From the NCBI RefSeq assembly GCF_020510665.1, contig NZ_CP075187.1, positions 3,231,001 through 3,295,000 of the forward strand: a stretch of DNA of 64,000 nt. The letters run 5' to 3'. The position numbers and the translations under genes were made by a program. The notes beneath the pieces are model-generated. The model did no database searches. It was not told the origin of the DNA and saw only the letters and a program-made list of their open reading frames with translations. Below, piece by piece: positions 26,025-35,200 of this stretch (positions are counted from its first letter, which is position 1; each line of letters begins with the position of its first letter). The DNA comes from Dechloromonas denitrificans (GTDB lineage Bacteria > Pseudomonadota > Gammaproteobacteria > Burkholderiales > Rhodocyclaceae).

Positions 26025-26888
26025 TTACAGCGGATCGGCCATCATGGCCAGGTATTCGCGCAGGCGCTCGATCGAGTCGCTGAAATCCTCATCGGAAGCC
26101 AGCGCTACTTCAGGCATGCCGATCACTTCGATCGAGTTGAGAATCAGCGTATCCATGCTGTTGAAATACTGCACCCACCAGACATTCTTCAGCCGCGTGC
26201 TGGTAATCCGGCAATTGCCGTAGCCGCGCGACAGGATGGAAACCTCGCGATGCCCCAGCCAGTGGTACAGGGTATCGAGATCGGCATCGCTGACCGGCAG
26301 CAAGGTCAGGTTGATGATGTGCGCCGCGCTCCCCGGCCGCCAGGCCGCCGCCTGCTGGCGAAGCTCCTCGACCAGGGCCGGCGCATTCATCGTGCCGGCC
26401 GGATAGTCCGGGGCCGGCAGCTCATCCGTCGTCGTCGCCAGCATGGCATCGATCAGAACGGCCGGCACGACGCCGGTTTCCAGGCGGTCGACCAGCATTA
26501 CGCCGTCATCGGCCACTTTCAGGACGCGCCACAGCCCAGCGAAAGCCGTTTCCTGGACGCGCCAATGTTCCGGTGCCGTCGTGAAGGCGCTGACTTCGCC
26601 AAATCCCATCGACTGATTGATGACTTCGCGCACCGGCGCATCCAGTCCGAGCAAATCAAGCTTGGCGCCCCCGGCAAAGCCGACTTCGGCCGCGCCATCG
26701 ACAAAAAAACGGAGCAGGCGCTCGGCGCGGACGACCACGTCGGGCGGCGCGTCATAGGGCAGGCTAGGGGCCGAAAAGGTTTCCATGCCTTTCGGCATCG
26801 GCAGGTATTCCGGGGCTTCCTCACCTTGCGATCCGGGGCCCATGGTGACCACGGAAATCGGGAAAGGCCGCATCGTGGACGGGTTCAT
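26025..26888 (-). CDS. hoxQ: Hydrogenase small-subunit assembly factor HoxQ/HupH
   Basis: 287 residues of the HoxQ/HupH/HyaF family: GPGSQGEEAPEYLPMPKGM near the N-terminus and the late segment YHWLGHREVSILSRGYGNCRITSTRLKNVWWVQYFNSMDTLILNSIEV. With HoxO it binds the Tat signal of the HoxK precursor and protects it until it is loaded and matured. ATG 26888 overlaps the hoxO stop as ATGA and is favoured over a start two codons upstream. Confidence 0.93.
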   Translation of the reverse strand: MNPSTMRPFPISVVTMGPGSQGEEAPEYLPMPKGMETFSAPSLPYDAPPDVVVRAERLLRFFVDGAAEVGFAGGAKLDLLGLDAPVREVINQSMGFGEVSAFTTAPEHWRVQETAFAGLWRVLKVADDGVMLVDRLETGVVPAVLIDAMLATTTDELPAPDYPAGTMNAPALVEELRQQAAAWRPGSAAHIINLTLLPVSDADLDTLYHWLGHREVSILSRGYGNCRITSTRLKNVWWVQYFNSMDTLILNSIEVIGMPEVALASDEDFSDSIERLREYLAMMADPL

Positions 26889-27343
26889 GCGCAAGCTCCT
26901 GGCTGATCGGCCGAACGAACGGGGATGCCGATGGGTTTGGGTTGAGCCGGCCCGGTCAGCAGGCGGGTCACTTCATTCTGGTATTCGAACCAGTCACGGA
27001 TGCCGTTGAGCATGCCGACAAACTGGCCATCACGCAGAAAGACGACGGCAGGCGCACGAGCCACGCCGTATTGCTTCATCAACCCGGCGCTGACCAGATG
27101 ATCGGCGACCCGGCGGGAAATCTGTTCGCCAAGCGGCTTCAGGGCTTCCGGCAGGATGACGCAGGCGTCGAGCACTTCCAGGTTGCGCTGCGGATCATCG
27201 GTCAGCAGCAAGGCGGTCAGCCCGGCAGGAAAATCGGGGTTGCTGCGGTCGACACGTTGAAAACCGTGTTTCTGGACCATCCGGCTGATTGAAGTATCAA
27301 GCCGGTCGAGCGAAGTCAGCCCGGGGGCAAGTTGCAGCGTCAT
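26885..27343 (-). CDS. hoxO: Thioredoxin-like hydrogenase chaperone HoxO/HupG
   Basis: 152 residues of the HyaE/HoxO family. A thioredoxin-like fold without the redox CxxC: LTALLLTDDPQRNLEVLD, VILPEAL, then YGVARAPAVVFLRDGQFVGMLNGIRDWFEY. It binds the Tat signal peptide of the small subunit together with HoxQ to prevent premature export. Overlaps hoxL and hoxQ by four bases each. Confidence 0.92.
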   Translation of the reverse strand: MTLQLAPGLTSLDRLDTSISRMVQKHGFQRVDRSNPDFPAGLTALLLTDDPQRNLEVLDACVILPEALKPLGEQISRRVADHLVSAGLMKQYGVARAPAVVFLRDGQFVGMLNGIRDWFEYQNEVTRLLTGPAQPKPIGIPVRSADQPGACA

Positions 27344-27645
27344 GATTTGTTCGTCCTCAGGAATTCGGGGAGTTGGGGTTCGCGATTCAGATCAGCGAAA
27401 AAAGCATCAAAATTGGTTTCTCCGGCGCCGACGGCTTCCAATGCGGCAAGCGCCGCACCGATCGCCTCGGCCCGCTCGGCCGGAATCACTTCGCGGGCGG
27501 CATCGAGAAAACAGAGCAGCCAGGTGCCCGGCGCCTGCTGGCCGACCAGGCTGAGGTCGATCCTCAGCTCGTCGCCATGCCGCCCCTGGCAGCGGGCGAA
27601 GTGTTCGCCGCACTCGATGACTTGAACCGGAATGCCGAGGCACAT
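27340..27645 (-). CDS. hoxL: HypC-like chaperone HoxL specific for the membrane-bound hydrogenase
   Basis: 101 residues starting MCLGIPVQV, the HypC-family signature with the iron-binding Cys2, followed by an OB-like core (GTWLLCFLDAAREVI) and a long C-terminal extension relative to HypC. HoxL replaces HypC for cofactor delivery to HoxG. Its start is one base after the hoxM stop; there is no good ribosome-binding site, so translation is probably coupled to hoxM. Confidence 0.93.
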   Translation of the reverse strand: MCLGIPVQVIECGEHFARCQGRHGDELRIDLSLVGQQAPGTWLLCFLDAAREVIPAERAEAIGAALAALEAVGAGETNFDAFFADLNREPQLPEFLRTNKS

Positions 27646-27646
27646 C

Positions 27647-28261
27647 TCAGGAGGCTTCCATGTTGAGGAAACGCGCGTCGCCGAGCCGGTAAGCCTGATC
27701 GGCCGCCGGCCTTTCACCTTCATACAGATCGATGGCCAGCGCCGGGTTGTTGATCCGCTCGGCCAGACCGGTGCGTGCTTCGGGCGCAGCGCCCCAGCGC
27801 TCCAGCCATTTGAAAGCGATCTCCAGCGCGGCCGGCATCTGGGCCTTGACTGCATCGCGCAGGCTGCCGCCGTAATCTTCGAGTTCGACCGGCTGAACGC
27901 CGACCAGTACCAACTCGGCCGGCAGCTTGCCGGTCAGCTCGGCAGCCATCAGGACTTCCTGGAAACCGGTCTGGTGCAGGCTCATTTTCTTGACCCCCAT
28001 GAAACGCGGCACCTGATCGCCAACCACTTCGCGCAGCGTTCCCGGCTCATCGCCATAGTCGACCGCGTCAAAGACGAGCAAACAGTCGGCTTCTTGAACA
28101 TAGGGCAGCAAGTAGAGGCCCTGCGTTCCGCCATCCATCAGCTCGACTTGTGGCGGGAATACCCAGCCGGCGTTAAGCGCCTCGACACAGCGCACGCCAA
28201 AACCTTCATCGGCCCATAGCAGGTTGCCGATACCAAGGACCAGAATGCGTTTGGAATTCAT
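27647..28261 (-). CDS. hoxM: Hydrogenase maturation protease HoxM/HupD
   Basis: 204 residues of the HyaD/HybD endopeptidase family: ILVLGIGNLLWADEGFGVRCVEAL with the nickel-binding Glu/Asp, MDGGTQGLYLLPYV, VFDAVDYGDEPGT, and KKMSLHQTGFQEVL with the conserved His. It removes the C-terminal peptide of HoxG after nickel insertion; HoxG here has a 15-residue extension behind its last His. ATG 28261 has AGGGG at 6-7 nt spacing. A strong terminator-like hairpin lies immediately upstream. Confidence 0.95.
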   Translation of the reverse strand: MNSKRILVLGIGNLLWADEGFGVRCVEALNAGWVFPPQVELMDGGTQGLYLLPYVQEADCLLVFDAVDYGDEPGTLREVVGDQVPRFMGVKKMSLHQTGFQEVLMAAELTGKLPAELVLVGVQPVELEDYGGSLRDAVKAQMPAALEIAFKWLERWGAAPEARTGLAERINNPALAIDLYEGERPAADQAYRLGDARFLNMEAS

Positions 28262-28271
28262 TGCCATCCCC

Positions 28272-28310
28272 TGAAAAAAATGCCCCGGGCGCACTCGCAT
28301 GCCCCGGGGC
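28272..28310 (-). terminator. Strong intrinsic terminator-like hairpin between hoxZ and hoxM
   Basis: On the minus strand GCCCCGGG (28310-28303) pairs with CCCGGGGC (28289-28282). An inner GCAT/GTGC helix closes a GCGA tetraloop, and seven T residues follow at once. It separates the structural genes hoxKGZ from the maturation genes hoxMLOQRTV-hyp. Since no promoter is obvious after it, partial read-through or 3'-end stabilisation of the hoxKGZ message is the likely role, giving more structural protein than chaperone. Confidence 0.75.
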
Positions 28311-28327
28311 CAACGCAAGGTAAATCG

Positions 28328-29032
28328 TCAGTCCTTGAACATCCGCCAGCCGGAAATCATCGTCGAAATCAGACTCTGGCGGCTCATGATGTCTTCGCGG
28401 ATCGCGGCGTAGATATGGATGACGGCAAAACTCATCATGATCCACATCCCCAGACGATGCAGGTTATGCACCTGCATCGAACCGCCGAGCATCGGCAACA
28501 CCCAGCCGAAGACACGGTCACTCCAGCTACCCAGACCTGTGCCTTCGCCATACAGCGCAAAACCGGTAAAGACCATGCCGACGGCCAGCACGGTGAAGAA
28601 AAAGAACATCATCAACTGCGCCATCGGGTTGTGACCGACATATTTCTTCGGCGTCTTTTCGAGGAAAAGATACCAGCGCAATTCGAAGAACACTTCACTC
28701 CACCAATGCTTGTTGCTGAGCGGCAGCATGAAAATCTGCCGGGCATGGTGATTGCCAACGAAGGCCCAGTAAATGCGCGCCGCCAGCCCGATGGCAAAAA
28801 TATAGGCAGCCGCAAAATGAGCAAAGCGGATGTAACCCATCAGAAAATGGGTCGCCGCCTCGCCCGGCTGGGTTGGCAATGGCGTGCCGATGAAATAGCC
28901 GGTCACCGCCAGCACCACCATGGCCAGCGCATTGAGCCAGTGCCACAGGCGGACCGGCGCTTCGTAGACATAGATCGAACGGACTTGTTTACCGTGCCGC
29001 TCGGCCTCGAGCATGTCCTGTTGAGAGAGCAT
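28328..29032 (-). CDS. hoxZ: Hydrogenase cytochrome b subunit HoxZ/HupC
   Basis: 234 residues with four hydrophobic helices. Haem-ligand histidines are visible in VRLWHWLNALAMVVLAVTG, IRFAHFAAAYIF, MQVHNLHRLGMWIM and FAVIHIYAAI. HoxZ anchors the hydrogenase dimer to the periplasmic face of the membrane and passes electrons from H2 to quinone. It follows hoxG by 22 nt. Confidence 0.96.
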   Translation of the reverse strand: MLSQQDMLEAERHGKQVRSIYVYEAPVRLWHWLNALAMVVLAVTGYFIGTPLPTQPGEAATHFLMGYIRFAHFAAAYIFAIGLAARIYWAFVGNHHARQIFMLPLSNKHWWSEVFFELRWYLFLEKTPKKYVGHNPMAQLMMFFFFTVLAVGMVFTGFALYGEGTGLGSWSDRVFGWVLPMLGGSMQVHNLHRLGMWIMMSFAVIHIYAAIREDIMSRQSLISTMISGWRMFKD

Positions 29033-29054
29033 GATTGCCTCCTTTCCGGACCGC

Positions 29055-30851
29055 TCAGCGGACCTTGACCGTCGTCATTTCCTGTCCATCCGGGCTCATC
29101 ACGTGCGTCGAGCAGGCCAGGCAGGGATCGAAGGAATGCAGCGTACGCAGGATTTCCAGCGGCTCGTCGGCCTTGGCAACCGGCGTGTTCATCAGCGCTG
29201 CCTCGAAGGCACCGATCTGGCCCTTGTGGTCGCGCGGACCGCCGTTCCAGGTGGTCGGCACAACGCACTGGTAGTTGTCGATCTTGGTATCCTTGATGCG
29301 GATCCAGTGACCGAGCGCACCGCGCGGGGCTTCGGTGAAACCTGCACCCATGGCTTCCTTCGGCCAGGTGCTCGGCTCCCACTTCTCGATATTCGCCGTG
29401 TTCAGATCGCCGGCCTTGAGGTTGGCCATCAGCTTGTCGAATTGCTGGCTCTGCAGCTTGACGCAGTACGCCGTCTCCAGACCGCGCGCCGCCGTCCGAC
29501 CCAGTGTCGAGAACAACGCGGTGACCGGGATATCGAGCTTTTTCAGCGCGCCTTCGACCAGACCATGGATTTCCGGATACTGCTTCGGTTGCAGGTAGCC
29601 GAGCACCATGCGCGGCAGACAGCCGACTTCCATGGCATGACCACGCCAGCGCGGTGCCTTGATCCACGAATACTTCCCGCCCTCGTCGAGTTCCTTGATA
29701 TTGGTCTTGGTCCCCTTGGTGTTCGGGCCAAGCACGAAGCTCGGTTCGGTCACGCCGTCGAAGGGGTGCAGGCCCTTGGTTTCATCCGGGTATTTGTACC
29801 AGGAGTGGGCAACGAATTCCTGCACCTGTTCGGGATCCTTCAGATCAACCGGGTGAATCTCGTCGAGTTTGCCGTTGATGATCGCGCCACGCGGCAGCAG
29901 CAGGTTGCCGGACGAGTAGTCATTGGCGATCTGCGGAATGTCACCGTAGGACAGCATGTTTTTGGACGACAGGCCGCCGCCGTAGCCCCAGCCTTTGTAG
30001 AAGGAACCGATGGCCAGCAGATCCGGCACATAGACCTGCTCGACGAACTCGGTGCAGCGGTCGATGATGCTCTTGACCAGGTTCAGGCGCTCCATGTTGA
30101 TCGCGCCCACCGCGCCGACGCCTTCAAGGTTGATCGCGCAGGGCACCCCACCGACCAGCCAGTTCGGGTGCGGGTTCTTGCCGCCGAAAATGGTGTGCAC
30201 CTTGACGATTTCCTTCTGAAAATCGAGCGCTTCGAGGTAGTGCGCGACGGCCATCAGGTTGGCTTCTGGCGGCAGCTTGTAGGCCGGGTTGCCCCAGTAG
30301 CCGTTCATGAATGGGCCGAGCTGGCCGGATTCGACAAATTTCTTCAGGCGGTTCTGGATGTCGCGGAAGTAACCCGGCGACGACAGCGGCCAGGACGAAA
30401 TGCTCTGGGCCAGCGCCGAAGTCGCTTTCGGATCGGCCTTCAATGCCGAGACGACATCGACCCAGTCGAGCGCATGCAGATGATAGAAATGCACCAGATG
30501 GTCGTGAATATAGAGATTCAGCTGCATCAGGTTGCGGATGGTATTGGCGTTTTCCGGAATCTTGATCGACAACGCATCTTCCACGGCACGCACCGAAGTC
30601 AGCGCGTGGGTACCGGTACAAACACCACAGATACGCTCGGTGAAGGCCCAGGCATCGCGCGGATCGCGGCCCTTGAGAATGACTTCCAGACCGCGCCACA
30701 TAGTGCCGGTCGAGACGGCGTTACGAATCACGTTGTTGCTGTCGAGATTGACCTCGACACGCATGTGACCTTCGATGCGGCAGACTGGATCGACAACGAC
30801 GCGTTTGCCGGAGTTATCGACCTTGAAGCCTTGGGTTTCGTAGGCGCTCAT
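29055..30851 (-). CDS. hoxG: Membrane-bound uptake [NiFe]-hydrogenase large subunit HoxG/HupL
   Basis: 598 residues. Nickel ligands lie in [10 protein letters not shown] (Cys75, Cys78) and DPCLACSTH (Cys577, Cys580). A 15-residue extension after the final His ([15 protein letters not shown]) is removed by HoxM on maturation. [11 protein letters not shown] near the N-terminus is the family signature around the active site. It oxidises H2 and, with HoxK, is exported folded through the Tat system as a complex. GGGAG precedes the ATG at 30851; one base separates it from hoxK. Confidence 0.98.
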   Translation of the reverse strand: MSAYETQGFKVDNSGKRVVVDPVCRIEGHMRVEVNLDSNNVIRNAVSTGTMWRGLEVILKGRDPRDAWAFTERICGVCTGTHALTSVRAVEDALSIKIPENANTIRNLMQLNLYIHDHLVHFYHLHALDWVDVVSALKADPKATSALAQSISSWPLSSPGYFRDIQNRLKKFVESGQLGPFMNGYWGNPAYKLPPEANLMAVAHYLEALDFQKEIVKVHTIFGGKNPHPNWLVGGVPCAINLEGVGAVGAINMERLNLVKSIIDRCTEFVEQVYVPDLLAIGSFYKGWGYGGGLSSKNMLSYGDIPQIANDYSSGNLLLPRGAIINGKLDEIHPVDLKDPEQVQEFVAHSWYKYPDETKGLHPFDGVTEPSFVLGPNTKGTKTNIKELDEGGKYSWIKAPRWRGHAMEVGCLPRMVLGYLQPKQYPEIHGLVEGALKKLDIPVTALFSTLGRTAARGLETAYCVKLQSQQFDKLMANLKAGDLNTANIEKWEPSTWPKEAMGAGFTEAPRGALGHWIRIKDTKIDNYQCVVPTTWNGGPRDHKGQIGAFEAALMNTPVAKADEPLEILRTLHSFDPCLACSTHVMSPDGQEMTTVKVR

Positions 30852-30852
30852 C

Positions 30853-31959
30853 TTATTTTTCTCCCTTTTGTTCTTCAGTCTCGCCCACCTTCTGACGAGC
30901 ACGAGCCAGTGCCGTCACGGCAGCGTGGGCAGCAATCGCCGCCCCGACGGTGCCGGCAGTTGCCTTACCAATCGAATCGGCGTTGGCTTCAACCCCAAAG
31001 GCTTTGATATCGGTAACGCGGTCGTAGAACGAACCCTTGTCCCAGAAACCATCTTCCGAACAACCGATACAGCCGTGGCCGGACTGCACCGGCCAGCTGA
31101 CGCCGCCGTTCCAGCGCATCGACGAACAGGCGTTGTAAGTGGTTGGCCCCTTGCAACCCATCTTGTACAGGCAGTAACCCTTGCGCGAACCTTCGTCGTC
31201 CCAGGCTTCGGCAAACTGGCCGGCATCGAAGTGGCCGCGGCGATAACACTTGTCGTGGATACGTTGACCGTAGAACATCTTCGGACGGCCCTGGCGGTCG
31301 AGCTCAGGGATGCGGTCGAAAGTCAGCATGTAGGTCACGACGCCGGTCATCACTTCGGCAATCGGCGGGCAGCCCGGTACATTGATGATCGGCTTGCCGG
31401 TGATCACCTTGTGCACCGGCGTGGCGCGGGTCGGGTTTGGCTTGGCAGCCTGCACGCAACCGTAGGAAGCGCAGGCCCCCCAGGAAATGATCGCCTTGGC
31501 ATCAGCGCAGGTTTCGCGCAGCTTCTCGATAAAGGGGCGGCCGCCCTGAATGCAGAACATGCCGTCTTCGTTAAGCGGCGGATTGCCTTCAACGGCAACG
31601 ATGTAGTTGCCCTTGTATTTCTTCTTGACCTCGTCGAGGATCGCCTCGGCCTGGTGGCCGGCGGCGGCCATCAGCGTGTCGTCGTAATCGAGCGACAGCA
31701 TCGACAGCACGACATCCTTGGTCAGCGGATGTGCCGAGCGAATGAAGGATTCAGAGCAGCAGGTGCACTCCAGACCATGCAGCCAGAGCACAGGAGTGCG
31801 CGGTTTGTTTTCCAGCGCATGGGCGATGGTTGGCGCAGCGGCACTGCCCAGACCCAGCGAGGTGGCAGTCAGGCTGCAGAATTTGAGAAAACTGCGACGG
31901 GTAATCCCCTGGCGACGCAGCACTTCGTAGAATGTCTCGCTCACTTGTGACTCCCCCAT
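30853..31959 (-). CDS. hoxK: Membrane-bound uptake [NiFe]-hydrogenase small subunit HoxK/HupS, oxygen-tolerant type
   Basis: 368 residues. Tat signal peptide with ITRRSFLKF at 19-27 and a predicted cut after AHA (about residue 47). The proximal-cluster segment ECTCCSES holds two supernumerary Cys positions (Cys67/Cys68 region). With those in [12 protein letters not shown] and NVPGCPP, this gives the six-cysteine 4Fe-3S site known from oxygen-tolerant enzymes. A C-terminal helix ([20 protein letters not shown]) anchors it to the membrane. The ATG at 31959 lies about 19 nt downstream of the transcription start predicted from the sigma-54 promoter; an upstream GTG at 31986 would precede that start. 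Confidence 0.97.
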   Translation of the reverse strand: MGESQVSETFYEVLRRQGITRRSFLKFCSLTATSLGLGSAAAPTIAHALENKPRTPVLWLHGLECTCCSESFIRSAHPLTKDVVLSMLSLDYDDTLMAAAGHQAEAILDEVKKKYKGNYIVAVEGNPPLNEDGMFCIQGGRPFIEKLRETCADAKAIISWGACASYGCVQAAKPNPTRATPVHKVITGKPIINVPGCPPIAEVMTGVVTYMLTFDRIPELDRQGRPKMFYGQRIHDKCYRRGHFDAGQFAEAWDDEGSRKGYCLYKMGCKGPTTYNACSSMRWNGGVSWPVQSGHGCIGCSEDGFWDKGSFYDRVTDIKAFGVEANADSIGKATAGTVGAAIAAHAAVTALARARQKVGETEEQKGEK

Positions 31960-31989
31960 TTTTGTGTAGCGTGAAGTGGACAACACGGT

Positions 31990-32004
31990 GCAAGGCCTGT
32001 GCCA
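31990..32004 (-). promoter_or_regulatory. Sigma-54 (-24/-12) promoter of the hydrogenase operon
   Basis: On the minus strand TGGCAC (32004-31999), five bases, then TTGC (31993-31990), followed by A. This matches the consensus TGGCACG-N4-TTGC in every conserved position except the less constrained G after TGGCAC. Counting the last C as -12 places the start of transcription near 31978, 19 nt before the hoxK ATG. It is the expected target of the NtrC-type activator HoxA encoded in this window. Confidence 0.85.
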
Positions 32005-32223
32005 GCTTCACTGGACAGACAACTAAACGAAACAAATCAAGGCTCTTGGGGTATTTGACCGGATGACAGGTGGGGCGCAGAGAGACAGCAAGCGCATACA
32101 AAACATCCACCTATGAAAAGAAAGCTTCCACAGCAACTGTCGACACATTCTGATGATGTATTGACTTCGATCGGCACCAAGGCATCATCCAGCCTTAAAA
32201 CTGGCTGAGCCAAGGAAAAACAG

Positions 32224-35200
32224 ATGCCCCGAATAGTCGACCTGATCACCCCGCACACAGCCCAGGTGGCGCTACACGCCAGCCTTGGCGAGGCGGCTGC
32301 GCTGATGGTCGAGTTGCGCATTTCATCGGTCATCGTGGTCGATACCGACGGGGTCCACGGCATCGTCACCGAGGGCGACATGATGCAGGCCATGCGCCAG
32401 CATCGCACGCTTGACCAGGCGGTTCGGGAAGTCATGACCGCACCCGTACACACTGTGCCGGCCGAGATGGATTTTCGTCATGCATATCGCGAAGCCAGCC
32501 AGCTCGGCATTCGCCACCTGGTCGTCATCGACACGGACGGGAAGCCGCTTGGCATCGCATCTGAAACCGATTTCCGCCACCACCTGGGACCCGACTTCTT
32601 TCGCCATCTGAACGATGTCGACACATTGATGGAGCGGACCTTCCCGCGCCTGCCAGCCACCACCCGCCTCGACGATGCCATTTCCGCCATGGCTGCCGTG
32701 CGCGCTACCTGCGTGGTCGTGGTCGATGGCCGAAAGCCGCTCGGCATCGTCACCGAGCGCGACGTCGTCCGGCTTTTTCTGGGAGCCAACTTCAATCCCG
32801 AACTAGGCAGCGTGATGACCCAGCCGGTCGTCACGGTCGAAGAAACCTCTTCGCTGGCCGATGCTGCCGAGCGCATGGTCGAACACAGAATTCGGCATCT
32901 GGTGATCGTCGACCGCAGCGGCCAGGTGTCCGGGCTGCTCTCTGAACACACCTTGATGCGTCCGCTCGAACTCGACCTGCTCGATGATGCGATGGCCGAA
33001 CGCATGGCCTTGATGCGTTCGCGGGATGCTGCGGTCGAACAGTCGCTGCGCAATGAACGCTACCAGCGCGCCCTGCTCGACAACTTCCCCTTCCTGGTCT
33101 GGCTGAAAGACACGGAATCGCGCTTCCTGACCGCCAATCGCGCCTTGGCCGACGCCCTTGAACTCGATTCGGTCAATGCACTGATCGGCAAGCGAGACAC
33201 CGATTTCTCTCCTGCTGAGCTCGCCGATCGCTACCGTGCCGACGATGCGGAAGTGATGCAAACCCGGCAGCAAAAAACAGTGCTCGAACCCGTCATCAAG
33301 CATGGGTTGCAGATCTGGCACGAGACATTCAAGGCGCCGGTATTCGGCGATAACGGCACGCTGCTCGGCACGGTCGGCTTCGCCCAGGACATTTCTGCCC
33401 GCAAGCGCAGCGATGAAGCCATGCTACTGCGCAATGCAACGCTCGCCGGCCTGATTCGCGGCGAACCGCTGATCGGCATTCTCGAATTGCTGATTCTTTC
33501 GATCGAAGCTGAGAACCCAGCCTGGATGTGCTCGATCCTGCTGGCCGAAAAAGATGGCCAGCACCTGTATCACGGTGCCTCGCCCCGCCTGCCGGACGAC
33601 TACATTGCCGCCACCGGACGCATTCCCGTTGCCGACGGCGTCGGCTCCTGCAGCACGGCAGCCTACCGGCGCCAACAAACCATCGTCAGCAACGTACACA
33701 ACGACCCGCTGTGGCAACCCTGCCTGCATCTGGCACAACTCGGCGGCTTCTCCGCCTGCTGGTCGGACCCGATCATCGGACCGCAAGGCGAATTGCTCGG
33801 CACTTTTGCCTGCTATCAGAAAAACCCTGCCACACCGAGCGAACAGGACCTGAACCAGCTCAACCAGGCCAGCCAGTTGGCGGCACTGGTCCTGACCAAC
33901 CAGCGCAATACCGACAATCTGCAGGAAAGCCTGGAAACCTTCCGGGGAATTTTCGACAGCATCAGTGAAGCCATTTTCATCCAGGCCGAAGATGGCTGCT
34001 TCCTTGATGCCAACCTCGGTGCCGAACGCCTCTCGGGCCACACCCGCGACTACCTGCTTGGCAAGCACTACAGTGAATTTGGCGCCACCGGCCTGAACGA
34101 CCCGGAGGTCATGAAGGCGCAGGTCAGCGAGGCCTTTGCCGGCCGCCCCCGGCTACTCGAATTCTGGGGGCAGAACGCTGCCGGCAAGATATTCCCCGTC
34201 GAAGCCCACCTGCATGCCGGCACCTATTTCGGCCGCAAAGCGCTGATCATCTCGATTCAGGACATCAGCGAGCGCAAAAATGCCAAATTGCGTCTCGATA
34301 TCGAACATGACCTGGCCTTGGCCCTGGCCGCCGGCATGGCCCGCGAAGAAGTACTGGCCACCATCCTGCATGCGGCCCTGCGCTTTCCCGAACTCGATTC
34401 GGGCGGGATTTACTGGCGCCAGCCGAATGGCCGCTATCATCTTTTCGCCCATGAAGGACTATCACCCGAGTTCATTGCCCAGGTCGGCGAAATTGCCGGC
34501 GACTCACCGCAAGCCGGCATCGTCCAGGATGGCAAACCGGTCTGCAACTGCACACCCGCCTGCGAGCACTGCAACAACACCGAACTGATCAACAGCCCAC
34601 TGATGCAGGATGAAGGATTGCGCTGCCTGGTCATCCTGCCCATCGCCGTTGCCGGCCAGCCGGTTGCCTGCCTGAATCTGGCCGGGCACCGGACACGACA
34701 AATCACCCATGCAACCTTGCTGGCCCTGGAAACCCTGGCCGGCAATTTCAGCCAGACGCTTTCCCGCCTGCAAGCCCAGGAAGAAGCCCAACGCCTCCAA
34801 CAGAATCTGAACGGCCTGTTCGACACCCTGGCCGACTATATTTTCATTTTCGACATGCAGGGTCACATCCTGCACTACAACCGCTCGGTGGCAGAAAACC
34901 TGGGCTACGGCCCGGATGCCTTGCGTGGCCAACCGGTTACTGCGGTCCACCCGGCCAAGGCACATGAAATGGCCGGAAAAATGGTCGAGGAGATGATCAG
35001 CGGCACGCGTTCGACCTGCACCTTGCCGATCCTGCACGTCGACGGGCATGAAATCATGGTCGAAACCCGGATTACTCAGGGCTACTGGAATAGCCAGCCG
35101 GCGTTATTCGGCATTTCCCAGAACATCAGCGAGCGCCTGGCGGCAGAAGAGCGCCAGAAACTGGCCGCCAGTGTTTTCGACAATGCTCACGAAGGCATCA

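Noticed and set aside
29031..31007. Long open frame (658 codons) on the plus strand across hoxG
   Set aside because: Antisense shadow of hoxG caused by high GC at third positions; no ribosome-binding site or recognisable motif, while hoxG has all catalytic motifs.
31960..32223. Extra gene between hoxK and the giant c-di-GMP gene
   Set aside because: No frame with a plausible start; the space holds the sigma-54 promoter and the leader of the plus-strand gene.
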